Positions 17,733 to 26,683 of a DNA stretch of 64,000 nucleotides are shown here, piece by piece; the first letter of the stretch is position 1; the number at the start of each line of letters is the position of its first letter. The notes beneath the pieces are model-generated. The model had not been told where the DNA came from. It worked only from the letters and a program-made list of their open reading frames with translations, and did not search any database. The stretch is from Bacteroidota bacterium. GTDB taxonomy: Bacteria; Bacteroidota; Bacteroidia; Flavobacteriales; Weeksellaceae. Where the stretch lies: the NCBI GenBank assembly GCA_023458415.1, contig JAEWZO010000026.1, positions 124,001-188,000 on the forward strand, given 5' to 3'. A program made the translations under genes and the position numbers.

Positions 17733-17740
17733 CAAAAATA
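17733..17740 (-). promoter_or_regulatory. -7 box TATTTTTG of the ABC exporter
   Basis: The minus-strand box matches TAnnTTTG and lies 12 bases from the start codon, predicting a leader of about seven bases. Confidence 0.5.
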
Positions 17741-17828
17741 GGTATTTTATGCTACTTTATTTTTGATGAACATAATTTATAACTGCTTCACGTACTGAAA
17801 CTCATCGCAGGATTGGGAAAAAAAATAT

Positions 17829-17836
17829 TATCTTTG
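17829..17836 (+). promoter_or_regulatory. -7 box TATCTTTG of the nusB unit
   Basis: The box matches TAnnTTTG, 22 bases before the nusB ATG. A TTG lies upstream but at 13 bases, shorter than usual. Confidence 0.55.
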
Positions 17837-17857
17837 CAGCCATAAAAGCTCTTTGAA

Positions 17858-18763
17858 ATGTTAGGAAGAAGACAAATTCGTGAAAAGATAGTGGAATCTC
17901 TGTATTCCTATCACCAAAACCCCATCAAGTTTGATGTTTTGGAGAAAAATATGTTTTCTGAAATAGACAAAATTTACCATCTCTATATTTATCAGCTGAA
18001 TTTTTTGGTTGCGTTGAAGCAACTGGCAGAAAAGCAGATAGAGATCGGTAAAAACAAATTCATCAAGTCGGAAAGCGACTTGAATCCGAATCAGAAATTC
18101 ATCAATAACCAGATCTTAATTAAGCTGGAAGAAAACAACGAACGTCTTTCATTCACCTCCAAACATCAGGAACTGAAGTGGGATTTACATGATGAACTTC
18201 TTGTAAAGACTTTCCAGAGAATGAAGGCGGGGAAAAGATATCAGGATTTCATGCAGGAAGAAGGATACTCTTTTGTAGACGACCAGAAATTTATCGGTAA
18301 ACTTTTTTTACGATATATCGCTGAAAATGAAGATTTCCACGAGCATCTCGAAGAAAAGGAAATGAGTTGGGCAGATGATTTTCATATCTCTAATTCCATG
18401 ATTCAGAAAACGATCGGTTTTATGAAGAAGAATGAGCCAAGCCACACACTGATCAGAATGATTAAAGACCGTGAAGATGAAGAATTTGCAAGTAAACTTC
18501 TGAAACAGGCTTTAACACATTGGGAAGCAACAGAGAAAAAACTGGAGGAAAGATTGGTAAACTGGGAACTGGACCGAATTTCCCTAATCGACCGAATTAT
18601 TTTGATTGCAGCCCTTTCAGAATTAGATTTTTTCCCGTTAACTCCTTCCAAAGTAATTATTAACGAATACATCGAAATTTCCAAAGTATATTCAACGGAA
18701 AAATCCAATATTTTCGTGAACGGAATTTTAGATAAATACACCAAAGATTTAAACAGAATTTAA
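17858..18763 (+). CDS. nusB: Transcription antitermination factor NusB (long form)
   Basis: A 301-residue protein. The N-terminus MLGRRQIREKIVESLYSYHQ is the NusB opening helix. The C-terminal half (ERLVNWELDRISLIDRIILIAALSELDF) and the ending KVIINEYIEISKVYSTEKSNIFVNGILDKY are the conserved NusB core. It is about twice the length of the E. coli protein because of an insertion between these parts, as is common in Bacteroidota. NusB joins NusE in rRNA antitermination. It heads a unit with DUF1573 and yajC. Confidence 0.93.
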   Translation: MLGRRQIREKIVESLYSYHQNPIKFDVLEKNMFSEIDKIYHLYIYQLNFLVALKQLAEKQIEIGKNKFIKSESDLNPNQKFINNQILIKLEENNERLSFTSKHQELKWDLHDELLVKTFQRMKAGKRYQDFMQEEGYSFVDDQKFIGKLFLRYIAENEDFHEHLEEKEMSWADDFHISNSMIQKTIGFMKKNEPSHTLIRMIKDREDEEFASKLLKQALTHWEATEKKLEERLVNWELDRISLIDRIILIAALSELDFFPLTPSKVIINEYIEISKVYSTEKSNIFVNGILDKYTKDLNRI

Positions 18764-18775
18764 TACCTAATCGAT

Positions 18776-19246
18776 ATGAAAAAGTTTTTAACAATAGTAC
18801 CGGTTGCAGCAGCTTTAGTGCTTACCGGTTGTAAAAAAGACCAATCCGCAGATCAGCTGATTACGGAAGAAACAGTTGAAACTACTGCAGTTCCGACGCA
18901 GCAGGATCTTGTTGCAGAAGCACAAAACAATCCTTTAACTACATTGGCTTTGGCTCAGCCAACTCACGAGTTTGGAGTAGTGAAAAAAGGTCAAAAAGTA
19001 GAGCACGTTTACGAAGTAACGAACACTGGTGAAAATCCATTGATTATTTCACAGGTAAAACCTGGTTGTGGCTGTACTGCACCAGATTATACAAAAGATC
19101 CGATTATGCCTGGACAAACTGGGAAAATCACTCTAAGTTTTGATTCTTCAAGCTTTGATGGTTTGGTAAACAAGCAAGCCGAAGTTTACGCCAATGTTGA
19201 AAAAGCTCCGGTAATTATCGGGTTTTCTGCAGACGTTCAACCTTAA
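18776..19246 (+). CDS. DUF1573 domain lipoprotein
   Basis: A 156-residue protein with a lipobox (VLTGC, Cys at about 19). After a Thr/Gln/Ala-rich linker it carries one DUF1573 domain: HEFGVVKKGQKVEHVYEVTN, the turn KPGCGCTAP and VNKQAEVYANVE. DUF1573 is an Ig-like fold common in Bacteroidota envelope proteins and has no defined biochemical role. The gene lies 12 bases after nusB and 12 before yajC, an arrangement that suggests shared transcription rather than shared function. Confidence 0.88.
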   Translation: MKKFLTIVPVAAALVLTGCKKDQSADQLITEETVETTAVPTQQDLVAEAQNNPLTTLALAQPTHEFGVVKKGQKVEHVYEVTNTGENPLIISQVKPGCGCTAPDYTKDPIMPGQTGKITLSFDSSSFDGLVNKQAEVYANVEKAPVIIGFSADVQP

Positions 19247-19258
19247 TATAAAGCCAGA

Positions 19259-19582
19259 ATGATTACAGTATTTTTACAGGCAACTCCGGAAGGATCAATG
19301 ATGCCGACGCTTTTGATGATGGGTTTAATGTTCGTCGGGTTTTATTTTCTGATGATTCGTCCACAGATGAGAAAGCAAAAACAAGAGAAAAATTTTCAGG
19401 ATTCTTTGAAAGTAGGAAGCAGAGTAGTAACGACATCAGGACTTCACGGTAGAATTTCTCAGATTCAGGAAGACGGTGTGGTAATCGAAACGCTTTCCGG
19501 CAAGCTGAAGTTTGAAAAAGCAGCTATTTCAAGAGAATTCACTCAGGCAAGGTTTCCAGATACAGTAACTGAAACTAAGTAA
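19259..19582 (+). CDS. yajC: Preprotein translocase subunit YajC
   Basis: A 107-residue accessory subunit of the SecDF-YajC complex. There is a single N-terminal helix (LLMMGLMFVGFYFLMIRPQ), then the diagnostic RPQMRKQKQEKNFQDSLKVG and the hydrophilic YajC core VVTTSGLHGRI. It is the last gene of the nusB-DUF1573-yajC unit and is followed by a bidirectional terminator. Confidence 0.95.
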   Translation: MITVFLQATPEGSMMPTLLMMGLMFVGFYFLMIRPQMRKQKQEKNFQDSLKVGSRVVTTSGLHGRISQIQEDGVVIETLSGKLKFEKAAISREFTQARFPDTVTETK

Positions 19583-19608
19583 AACTTAATTTTTAGTTGA
19601 AAAATAAA

Positions 19609-19634
19609 AAATCCATCTCAAGCGAGATGGATTT
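19609..19634. terminator. Bidirectional terminator between yajC and the AspT-type gene
   Basis: ATCCATCTC (19611-19619) pairs perfectly with GAGATGGAT (19624-19632) around a four-base loop, with A runs on the left and T runs on the right. It serves both convergent genes. Confidence 0.9.
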
Positions 19635-19641
19635 CTTTTTT

Positions 19642-21330
19642 TTATACAAGCAGCAGAATTAGAATCTGCGCCACAAATATCCTGAATATCGTAACTAACG
19701 GATAAACTTGTGCATAACTTTGAAGCGGAACATCACTGTCAAGATACGATGTACTGAATGAAAGCGCCGCCGGATCAGTGTAACTTCCGCTCATAATGCC
19801 GGAAAGCTGCAGAAAATTAATATTCATAAATACGCGTCCGATAATTACCATTAAAATCAATGGTATAAATGTGATTGCAGATCCATAAAGAAGCCAAGTC
19901 CAGCCGTTGTTTTTAACAAAATTTTCGTAGAATCCTTCACCTGCATGTACGCCCACTGCTGCAAAAAACAGACAAATTCCAAAATCTTTCATAAAATAAA
20001 TCGCACCATTATTAATATAAGAGTGAATGAAAGAAATTCCGCCGTAACGGCTTATAAAAAGTGCCGTAATAAGTGGACCTGCTGCGAAACCAAGTTTTAT
20101 CGGAACCGGCAATGAAGGAATCATTATCGGAATTGAACCAATTAAAATACCGATTAAAAGTCCGCCAAAAAGGGAAAGGAAATCAGGTTCCATCAGTTTC
20201 TTTTCGGAGTTCCCGATCAGTTTTTCGGCCTGTTTCAAAGAGGCTTCAGTTCCCACAATTCTCACTTTGTCGCCATAGAATAGTTCGAGTGAAGGGCGCG
20301 CAAGCATTTCTTTTCCGGCCCGGAAAACACGGGTTACTTTCAAATCATATTGATTGTAAAGATCGAGTTCGGAAAGCTTTTTATGCATCGCAGACTCTTT
20401 GGTAACAAAGAAATTCTTGGTGTGGATATCACTTCCGGTTTCAATGAATTCATCTGTGGAATGACGCCCTACCTGCTGTGAAAACTCTTCCAGATCTTTT
20501 TCGAAACCGACAATCATCATCACATCGCGCATTTCAACACGAGTATCCAAAGTAGGGGAAACAACGCCGACAGAGCCACTGTGTTTCAGTCGGGAAACCA
20601 CAATATTTTTTCCGCTTTCCTGGATGAGCTGATGAAGCGTTTTGCCTACAGCTTCTTCCTTGGTTACACGAATTTTTAAACTCACCACCGGAAGTTCAGA
20701 ATTAATTTTTGCCAACCGAAACAAACGCATTTCTTTTTCAGGATCAATTTTCAAAATCGCTTTTGCCACGATAATGGTAACAATAATTCCCAAAACACCC
20801 AATGGATAGGTAATAGCGTATCCAATAGCAGGATCGTCGAAAACTCTGTTTGGCATTTGTGTGCTGATTTCCTGAAGAGTGCTTTTCGCGGCTCCCAATC
20901 CGGGCGTGTTGGTAACAGAACCGGACATAATTCCCACGAGATTTTCAATGCTTAAACCTGTGAATTTGAACAGGATATACGTAATAACACCTCCTAAAAG
21001 AACACAGGAAACGGCTAAAATATTAAACTTCAGGCCTTCACTCTTAAAAGAGGAGAAAAACGACGGACCAACCTGAATACCAATGGCATACACAAAAAGG
21101 ATGAGGCCGAAATCACGGATAAAATCGAGGATATCGCCCTCAATTCGGTAACCTAAATGCCCTAAAAGCAATCCGGTGAACATTACCGCCGAGACGCCGA
21201 GTGAAATTTTGCCAAGTTTCAGTCGTCCGAAAAAGACGCCGGAACCGATGGCAAGCATGATGACAACTAAAGACTGAATGACAGTTGGATTTTCTACCGG
21301 TAGCAGAAGTTCTTGAAGCCAAGTGAACAT
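19642..21330 (-). CDS. AspT/YidE/YbjL-type transporter with two RCK_C domains
   Basis: A 562-residue membrane transporter of the aspartate-alanine exchanger family. It has the family's duplicated layout: an N-terminal membrane block (about residues 15-200), two TrkA-C/RCK_C regulatory domains (about 210-375, including FYGDKVRIVG), and a second membrane block to the end. GSVTNTPGLGAA and GSYTDPAALSF are the paired re-entrant motifs. The substrate is not known; characterised members exchange dicarboxylic amino acids. It has its own promoter. Confidence 0.9.
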   Translation of the reverse strand: MFTWLQELLLPVENPTVIQSLVVIMLAIGSGVFFGRLKLGKISLGVSAVMFTGLLLGHLGYRIEGDILDFIRDFGLILFVYAIGIQVGPSFFSSFKSEGLKFNILAVSCVLLGGVITYILFKFTGLSIENLVGIMSGSVTNTPGLGAAKSTLQEISTQMPNRVFDDPAIGYAITYPLGVLGIIVTIIVAKAILKIDPEKEMRLFRLAKINSELPVVSLKIRVTKEEAVGKTLHQLIQESGKNIVVSRLKHSGSVGVVSPTLDTRVEMRDVMMIVGFEKDLEEFSQQVGRHSTDEFIETGSDIHTKNFFVTKESAMHKKLSELDLYNQYDLKVTRVFRAGKEMLARPSLELFYGDKVRIVGTEASLKQAEKLIGNSEKKLMEPDFLSLFGGLLIGILIGSIPIMIPSLPVPIKLGFAAGPLITALFISRYGGISFIHSYINNGAIYFMKDFGICLFFAAVGVHAGEGFYENFVKNNGWTWLLYGSAITFIPLILMVIIGRVFMNINFLQLSGIMSGSYTDPAALSFSTSYLDSDVPLQSYAQVYPLVTIFRIFVAQILILLLV

Positions 21331-21359
21331 TTTTCTAAAATTTTTATAAATTCCAATTG

Positions 21360-21367
21360 CAAAGGTA
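21360..21367 (-). promoter_or_regulatory. -7 box TACCTTTG of the AspT-type transporter
   Basis: The minus-strand match to TAnnTTTG lies 30 bases before the start codon in the gap after the GH92 gene. Confidence 0.5.
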
Positions 21368-21417
21368 CTGCTTTAAAGTAGGGCAGCAGTTTAATTCATG
21401 GTGAATTATATCAGCGA

Positions 21418-23691
21418 TTACTTTTTCGCACTCATGTGAAAAACAATCTCTCCGCCATTTGTTATGTCCGCATGATTTAACGTAGTTCCCTTCAATGTTT
21501 TTCCATTCACCAAAACTTTGGAAACATAGACATTCTTTTCCGACTGATTTTGAGTTTTGATGTTCAGCACTTTTCCGTTTTCCAGATTGATTTTTGCTGA
21601 TTTTACCAGCGGACTTCCCAACTGATATTCGTCCGAACCCGGAAGAACCGGATAAAAACCCAAAGCCGAAAAAATATACCACGCGCTCATCTGTCCGGCG
21701 TCGTCATTGCCGCAAAGTCCGTCGGGATCGGCAGTGTACATCTTTCGCATAATCATTCTCACGCGTTCCTGAGTTTTCCAATTGTCATTCGTCCAGTTGT
21801 ACAGATACGGAATGTGATGTCCCGGTTCGTTGCCGTGCACATAGTTCCCGATGATTCCATCGCGGGTGATGTCTTCGTTTTTCTCGATGTATTTATCGGC
21901 GATTTCGGTTGTGAAAATTTTATCGAGATGGTTTGAAAATTTGTTTTTACCGCCCATCATTTCAATCATATGCGGAACATTTTGCGGGACATAAAGTCCA
22001 TAATTGAAAGCATTTCCTTCGATGAAGCCCTGTCCGTGCGTATCCATCGGATCAAATTCTTTTTTAAAAGTGCCGTCTGATAGTTTCGTGGGCATAAATC
22101 CGGTTTTGGGATTGTACACGTTCACATAACTTTCTGAGCGTTTCAGATATTCTTGCTCTGCAATTTTATCGCCTAATTTTTTGGCAATTTGAGCAATGGC
22201 CCAGTCGTCGTAAGCATATTCCAAAGTTTTTGATACCGAGGATGAACTTTTATCTTCCGGAACATAGCCATATTTCAGATAATACTCAATGCCGTCGTAA
22301 TATTTTAGATTTGATGAATTGATAGAAGCTTCCAGTGCTTTTTCCACATTAACATCCGTGGTTCCTTTTGCAATGGCGTCTGCAAGAACCGAAACCGAAT
22401 GATATCCAATCATACACCAGTTTTCGTTGGCGTAATGCGACCAAATTGGCAATGCTTTGTGAACGCTTTGGTCATAATGAGCGAGCAAAGATTGCATCAT
22501 ATCGTTGTTCCGTTTCTGTTGAATGATGTTGAAGAGAGGATGCAGCGCACGATACGTATCCCAAAGCGAGAAAATAGTATAATTCGTAAAACCTTTGCTT
22601 TCGTGAATATTTTGGTCGAGACCGAGATATTTTCCATCAACATCTTCATACAGAATCGGGGAAAGCATTGTGTGGTAAAGCGCCGTGTAGAAAGTTTTCT
22701 TGTCGTTTTCAGTTAAACTTTCCACTTCAATTTTAGAAAGTTCCTTTTCCCATTTCTGTTCAGTTTCTTTTCGCGTTTTGTCGAAATTCCAGTGCGGAAT
22801 TTCGGTTCCCAGATTTTTCAGAGCTCCTGCTGTTGAAGTATTCGACAAAGCAAATTTGATGAGAATCTGTTCGTTTTCCTCGGTATCAAAATTGAAATAT
22901 GCGCGAATCTGTCTTCCCGCAAATTCCGGAAAGTTTTCATTCTCGTTGAATTTTCGGTAAAATCCGTTGTATTCTACTTTTTCGTAACGTTTTCTACCGT
23001 AACTTTTAAACGGTTTTGAAAATTTCATCGCAAAAAACACTTTTTTTGTTCTTGCCCAACCTGTGGTTACTCGATAACCGACCACGGTCTGATTGTCCTC
23101 AACCCGAACGAAAGTCCACACATTTTTGCTGTCGTAATTGTAGATGTTGTGCATCAGATCGAGGATGATGTGTGCGTCCTTGGTTTTCGGAAAAGTATAG
23201 CGGTGAAACCCCACACGTTCCGAAGCGGTGAGTTCTGCCTTAATTCCATAATCATCCAGCATTACTTCGTAAAATCCGGGCGATGCTTTTTCAGAATTTT
23301 TAGAATACTGTGAATGGAATCCGCTTTTCGGTTCATCAATTTTTCCCGGTTCCAGATTGAGGGTTCCGGTCGTTGGCATCACCAGAAAATCGCCCAAATC
23401 CGAATGTCCTGTTCCACTGAAATGCGTGTGCGCAAACCCGAAAATCGTTTTGTCATTGTACTGATAACCGGAGCAGTAGCGGTAAGTTTCGGTATTGTAT
23501 TTCCCGTCAAAGGCATATGGTTCCTGATTGGTGTTGGGCGAAAGCTGCACCATCCCAAAAGGCGCCGTTGCCCCCGGGAAAGTATGTCCCATATTTTTGG
23601 TTCCCACGAAAGGATTGACGAAGGAAGTGAGGTTTTGTGCGTTCATTGTGAAGGTGAAAATGAAGAAGAATAATTGAACTGTATTTTTCAT
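21418..23691 (-). CDS. GH92 family exo-alpha-mannosidase, secreted
   Basis: A protein of about 757 residues that would remove alpha-linked mannose from glycoprotein or yeast glycans with a calcium-dependent inverting mechanism. A signal peptide (MKNTVQLFFFIFTFTMNAQ) precedes the family opening VNPFVGTKNMGHTFPGAT. GH92 landmarks include HTHFSGTGHSDLGDFL, YTIFSLWDTYRALHPL, GYVPEDKSSSSVSKTLEYAY and GNDDAGQMSAWYIFSALGFYP. The frame extends to 23724, but the signal peptide and the -7 box position favour the ATG at 23691. There is no PUL or SusCD pair nearby, so it appears as an isolated mannosidase. Confidence 0.92.
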   Translation of the reverse strand: MKNTVQLFFFIFTFTMNAQNLTSFVNPFVGTKNMGHTFPGATAPFGMVQLSPNTNQEPYAFDGKYNTETYRYCSGYQYNDKTIFGFAHTHFSGTGHSDLGDFLVMPTTGTLNLEPGKIDEPKSGFHSQYSKNSEKASPGFYEVMLDDYGIKAELTASERVGFHRYTFPKTKDAHIILDLMHNIYNYDSKNVWTFVRVEDNQTVVGYRVTTGWARTKKVFFAMKFSKPFKSYGRKRYEKVEYNGFYRKFNENENFPEFAGRQIRAYFNFDTEENEQILIKFALSNTSTAGALKNLGTEIPHWNFDKTRKETEQKWEKELSKIEVESLTENDKKTFYTALYHTMLSPILYEDVDGKYLGLDQNIHESKGFTNYTIFSLWDTYRALHPLFNIIQQKRNNDMMQSLLAHYDQSVHKALPIWSHYANENWCMIGYHSVSVLADAIAKGTTDVNVEKALEASINSSNLKYYDGIEYYLKYGYVPEDKSSSSVSKTLEYAYDDWAIAQIAKKLGDKIAEQEYLKRSESYVNVYNPKTGFMPTKLSDGTFKKEFDPMDTHGQGFIEGNAFNYGLYVPQNVPHMIEMMGGKNKFSNHLDKIFTTEIADKYIEKNEDITRDGIIGNYVHGNEPGHHIPYLYNWTNDNWKTQERVRMIMRKMYTADPDGLCGNDDAGQMSAWYIFSALGFYPVLPGSDEYQLGSPLVKSAKINLENGKVLNIKTQNQSEKNVYVSKVLVNGKTLKGTTLNHADITNGGEIVFHMSAKK

Positions 23692-23725
23692 TGGATTAAA
23701 AATCGTGGTTTGAAACGGCTTCATT

Positions 23726-23733
23726 CAAAATTA
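23726..23733 (-). promoter_or_regulatory. -7 box TAATTTTG of the GH92 gene
   Basis: This minus-strand box predicts a start near 23721, downstream of the first in-frame ATG (23724) but upstream of 23691, supporting the shorter GH92 protein. Confidence 0.45.
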
Positions 23734-23760
23734 CAGAAAATTAAAACTTCGTTGATTTTT

Positions 23761-23789
23761 TTGTTTGTCGTTTTGGTTTGGTAATTTTA
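23761..23789 (+). promoter_or_regulatory. Promoter abutting the SDR start codon
   Basis: A run of T ending in TTTG at 23763 is followed after 18 bases by TAATTTTA (23782-23789), a one-base variant of TAnnTTTG. The ATG begins at 23794, so the mRNA is probably leaderless. Confidence 0.5.
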
Positions 23790-23793
23790 CCCA

Positions 23794-24522
23794 ATGAATT
23801 CCGAAAAAACCGTACTGATTTTAGGCGCCAATTCCGATGTGGCCAAAGAATGCGTGAAGCTTTATCTGCAGAAAGGTTTTCGGGTGATGATGGCTTCCCG
23901 GAATATAGCTTCGATGGGAGATTTCGTTCAGCAAAATCAGTTGGATTCAAATAACATTAATCTCCTTTATTTTGATGCTGTTGATTTTGATTCTCATCAG
24001 AAATTCTACGAAGAACTTGCTGCAAAACCGAATATTGTGCTGTACGCAGCAGGTTTTTTGGTTCAGAATGAAGAAGCCCGCGAAAATTTTTCGGATACTT
24101 TGCGGATGATGCACACCAACTATTCCGGTGCGGTTTCCATTCTGAATATTATTTCTGAGGATAAATCCAATAAAAATCTGCAAAGAATCATTGGTTTGTC
24201 CTCCCTTTCCGGCGTTCGCGGAAGAAAAAGCAATTACATATACGGGAGTACGAAATCGGCATTCACGCAATATCTTGCCGGATTGCGACAATATTTGACG
24301 CAGAGAAACATTAAAGTAAATGTTTTCGTATTGGGATATATTCGCAGTAAAATCAATGACGGGCTTCAACTGAACCAATCACTGATGATGGAACCGGAAT
24401 ATGTTGCCAGGAAAATCGTGGATGTGGGAAACGGTTTTGTGAATGTCCCCAACCTGAAATGGAAACTGATTTACCTTTTGCTGAAAAATATGCCTGAAAG
24501 TTTGGTGGCGAAACTGCCATAA
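23794..24522 (+). CDS. SDR family NAD(P)-dependent oxidoreductase
   Basis: A 242-residue classical short-chain dehydrogenase. The cofactor motif is GANSDVA (residues 11-17), GLSSLSGVRG carries the catalytic Ser, and YGSTKSAF at about 150 gives the YxxxK pair. The glycine motif is of the form GxxSxxA, seen in relatives that act on sugar-lipid or polyketide-like substrates, but the substrate cannot be inferred here. It is a single gene, divergent from the GH92 gene and convergent with aspS. Confidence 0.88.
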   Translation: MNSEKTVLILGANSDVAKECVKLYLQKGFRVMMASRNIASMGDFVQQNQLDSNNINLLYFDAVDFDSHQKFYEELAAKPNIVLYAAGFLVQNEEARENFSDTLRMMHTNYSGAVSILNIISEDKSNKNLQRIIGLSSLSGVRGRKSNYIYGSTKSAFTQYLAGLRQYLTQRNIKVNVFVLGYIRSKINDGLQLNQSLMMEPEYVARKIVDVGNGFVNVPNLKWKLIYLLLKNMPESLVAKLP

Positions 24523-24529
24523 TTCAACA

Positions 24530-24556
24530 AAAAAGCAATCCCAAATTGAGATTGCT
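24530..24556. terminator. Terminator between the SDR gene and aspS
   Basis: AGCAATC (24534-24540) pairs with GATTGCT (24550-24556). The A run on the left becomes a T tail on the minus strand, so it serves aspS best and the SDR gene more weakly. Confidence 0.7.
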
Positions 24557-24581
24557 AATTAATTATTATTGATCAAGAATC

Positions 24582-26336
24582 TTATTCCTTCACTTGCACT
24601 TTCAAAGCCAGCTCATCAAGCTGCTCATCAGCAATCGGACTTGGTGCATCAATCATCACATCGCGGCCGGAATTGTTCTTCGGGAAGGCGATATAATCGC
24701 GGATAACTTCATTGCCATCCAAGATTGCAACCAGTCGGTCGAAACCGAAAGCCAAACCAGCGTGTGGCGGCGCTCCGTATTTAAAGGCATTCATAAGGAA
24801 TCCGAACTGCGCTTCCGCTTCTTCTTTGGTGAATCCAAGCAGATCGAACATTTTACTTTGAAGCGATTTATCGAAAATTCTTACCGAACCACCACCGATT
24901 TCATTTCCGTTCAAAACCATATCATAAGCGTTGGCTCTGGCTTTTCCGGGATCGGTTTCCAGAAGATGGATATCTTCAGGTTTTGGCGATGTGAAAGGAT
25001 GGTGCATTGCGTGGTAACGGCCGGTTTCTTCGTCCCATTCCAGAAGCGGGAAATCCACGACCCAAAGTGGAGCGAATTCATCACCTTTTCTTAATCCGAG
25101 TTGGTTTCCAAGTTCCATTCTTAATGCAGAAAGTTGGGTGCGAACTTTATTTGCATCGCCGCTCATCACGAACATTAAATCGCCCGGTTTTGCGCCAAAT
25201 TTTTCTGCGATTTTCTTTAAGGAATCTTCGTCGTAGAATTTATTGACGGATGAAGTAACCACACCGTCATTTTGAAATTTAATCCAAACCATTCCGGAAG
25301 CACCAATTTGTGGGCGTTTTACCCAGTCAATCAGTGCGTCAATCTGTTTTCTGGTGTATTCTGCGCAAGCTTCAACATTAATTCCGACTACCAGTTCTGC
25401 ATCGTCAAATATTTTGAAATCCTTACCTTTTACAAGTTCGTTCAGTTCCACGAATTCCATTCCGAAACGGATGTCCGGCTTGTCGTTTCCGTACTTTCTC
25501 ATCGCTTCATCGAAGGTCATTCTCGGGAATTTCCCAACCTCTTTTCCGGAAATATCTTTAATGAGAGCCGCGGTCATTCCCTCAAAAATTTCCAATACAT
25601 CTTCCTGCTCCACAAACGCCATTTCGCAGTCGATTTGCGTGAATTCCGGTTGTCTGTCGGCTCGTAAATCCTCATCGCGGAAACATTTCACAATCTGAAA
25701 ATAGCGGTCCATTCCGCCAACCATCAGCAATTGTTTGAAAGTCTGCGGCGACTGTGGCAATGCGTAAAACTGACCGGCATTCATCCTGCTTGGAACCACA
25801 AAATCTCGTGCACCTTCAGGTGTGGATTTGATCAAAACCGGAGTTTCAACCTCAATAAATCCTTTGTCGGAAAGATAATTTCTGACTTTCTGAGCCATCT
25901 TGTGACGGAAAATCAGTTTGTCTTTCACCGGATTTCTGCGAATGTCGAGGTAACGGTATTTCATACGAAGTTCCTCGCCGCCGTCTGTTTCATCTTCGAT
26001 CGTGAATGGAGGAAGCTCAGAAGCGTTCAGAAGTATCAGTTTTTCCACCAGTATTTCAATTTCTCCGGTTGGAATTTTTGGATTTTTGGAAGTACGTTCG
26101 ATTACTTTTCCTGTAACCTGAATCACAAATTCACGGCCCAGTTTTTTTGCCTGCTCCATCAGTTCAGCGGAAGAACGGTCTTCATCGAACACCAACTGTG
26201 TAATTCCATAGCGGTCGCGCAAATCGATCCAAATCATAAAACCTTTGTCGCGGATGGTCTGTACCCAGCCCGAAAGTGTGACTTCTCCATTAAGATTGGC
26301 GAGAGAAAGTTCTCCGTTGGTGTGCGTTCTGAACAT
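24582..26336 (-). CDS. aspS: Aspartyl-tRNA synthetase
   Basis: A 584-residue class II synthetase that charges tRNA-Asp. The N-terminal OB-fold (GEVTLSGWVQTIRDKGFMIW), motif 2 region (FRDEDLRADRQPEFTQIDCE), the bacterial GAD insertion domain (about residues 280-420) and motif 3 (GLAFGFDRLVAILDG) are visible. The length and insertion domain identify the bacterial type. It has its own -7 box and shares a terminator with the convergent SDR gene. Confidence 0.97.
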   Translation of the reverse strand: MFRTHTNGELSLANLNGEVTLSGWVQTIRDKGFMIWIDLRDRYGITQLVFDEDRSSAELMEQAKKLGREFVIQVTGKVIERTSKNPKIPTGEIEILVEKLILLNASELPPFTIEDETDGGEELRMKYRYLDIRRNPVKDKLIFRHKMAQKVRNYLSDKGFIEVETPVLIKSTPEGARDFVVPSRMNAGQFYALPQSPQTFKQLLMVGGMDRYFQIVKCFRDEDLRADRQPEFTQIDCEMAFVEQEDVLEIFEGMTAALIKDISGKEVGKFPRMTFDEAMRKYGNDKPDIRFGMEFVELNELVKGKDFKIFDDAELVVGINVEACAEYTRKQIDALIDWVKRPQIGASGMVWIKFQNDGVVTSSVNKFYDEDSLKKIAEKFGAKPGDLMFVMSGDANKVRTQLSALRMELGNQLGLRKGDEFAPLWVVDFPLLEWDEETGRYHAMHHPFTSPKPEDIHLLETDPGKARANAYDMVLNGNEIGGGSVRIFDKSLQSKMFDLLGFTKEEAEAQFGFLMNAFKYGAPPHAGLAFGFDRLVAILDGNEVIRDYIAFPKNNSGRDVMIDAPSPIADEQLDELALKVQVKE

Positions 26337-26361
26337 TGTTTTAGTTTGAAAAATTCGTGTG

Positions 26362-26369
26362 CAAAGATA
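26362..26369 (-). promoter_or_regulatory. -7 box TATCTTTG of aspS
   Basis: The minus-strand match to TAnnTTTG predicts a leader of about 20 bases before the aspS ATG at 26336. Confidence 0.55.
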
Positions 26370-26385
26370 AGATTTTTAGGCGAAA

Positions 26386-26469
26386 AACCCTGGCGGAGTT
26401 TTAATCGCTGGCAGGGGTGTTACTACTTTCGTGAAAAACCTTGTCAAGGTTTTGAACCTTGACAAGGTT
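26386..26469. repeat. Intergenic REP-like element with two hairpins
   Basis: The right part is a perfect 15-base inverted repeat, AACCTTGTCAAGGTT (26437-26451) and AACCTTGACAAGGTT (26455-26469), around TTG. Each arm is itself palindromic. The left part has imperfect arms around CCCTGGCG (26388-26395) and CGCTGGCAGGG (about 26406-26415). It lies between the aspS promoter and the XRE stop and may also end XRE transcription. Confidence 0.7.
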
Positions 26470-26473
26470 GTGT

Positions 26474-26680
26474 TTAGTCCGGTCGATATTCTATTAAATC
26501 TCCCGGTTGGCAATCCAGTGCTTTGCAAATGGCTTCCAAAGTGGAAAGTTTCAGGGCTTTTGCTTTACCGGTTTTAAGTATGGAAAGGTTGGCCTGAGTA
26601 ATCCCGATTTTTTCTGCCAGTTCCTGGCTTTGCATCTTGCGTTTGGCAAGCATAACGTCGATATTGATGATGATTGCCAT
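26474..26680 (-). CDS. Small XRE/Cro-type transcriptional regulator
   Basis: A 68-residue one-domain helix-turn-helix protein. AKRKMQSQELAEKIGITQAN and LSTLEAICKALDCQPGDLIE are the recognition helix region and the typical C-terminal end of YozG-like regulators. It starts three bases after the DUF2975 stop, the common pairing in Firmicutes and Bacteroidota where the small regulator accompanies a DUF2975 membrane protein. The pair's promoter contains direct repeats that could be its own operator. The function of the pair is not established. Confidence 0.92.
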   Translation of the reverse strand: MAIIINIDVMLAKRKMQSQELAEKIGITQANLSILKTGKAKALKLSTLEAICKALDCQPGDLIEYRPD

Positions 26681-26683
26681 AGT

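Noticed and set aside
24594..26462. Several plus-strand open frames of 80-240 codons opposite aspS.
   Set aside because: They are antisense to a complete synthetase gene, lack promoters or family features and have shadow-like Phe/Ser/Cys-rich composition.
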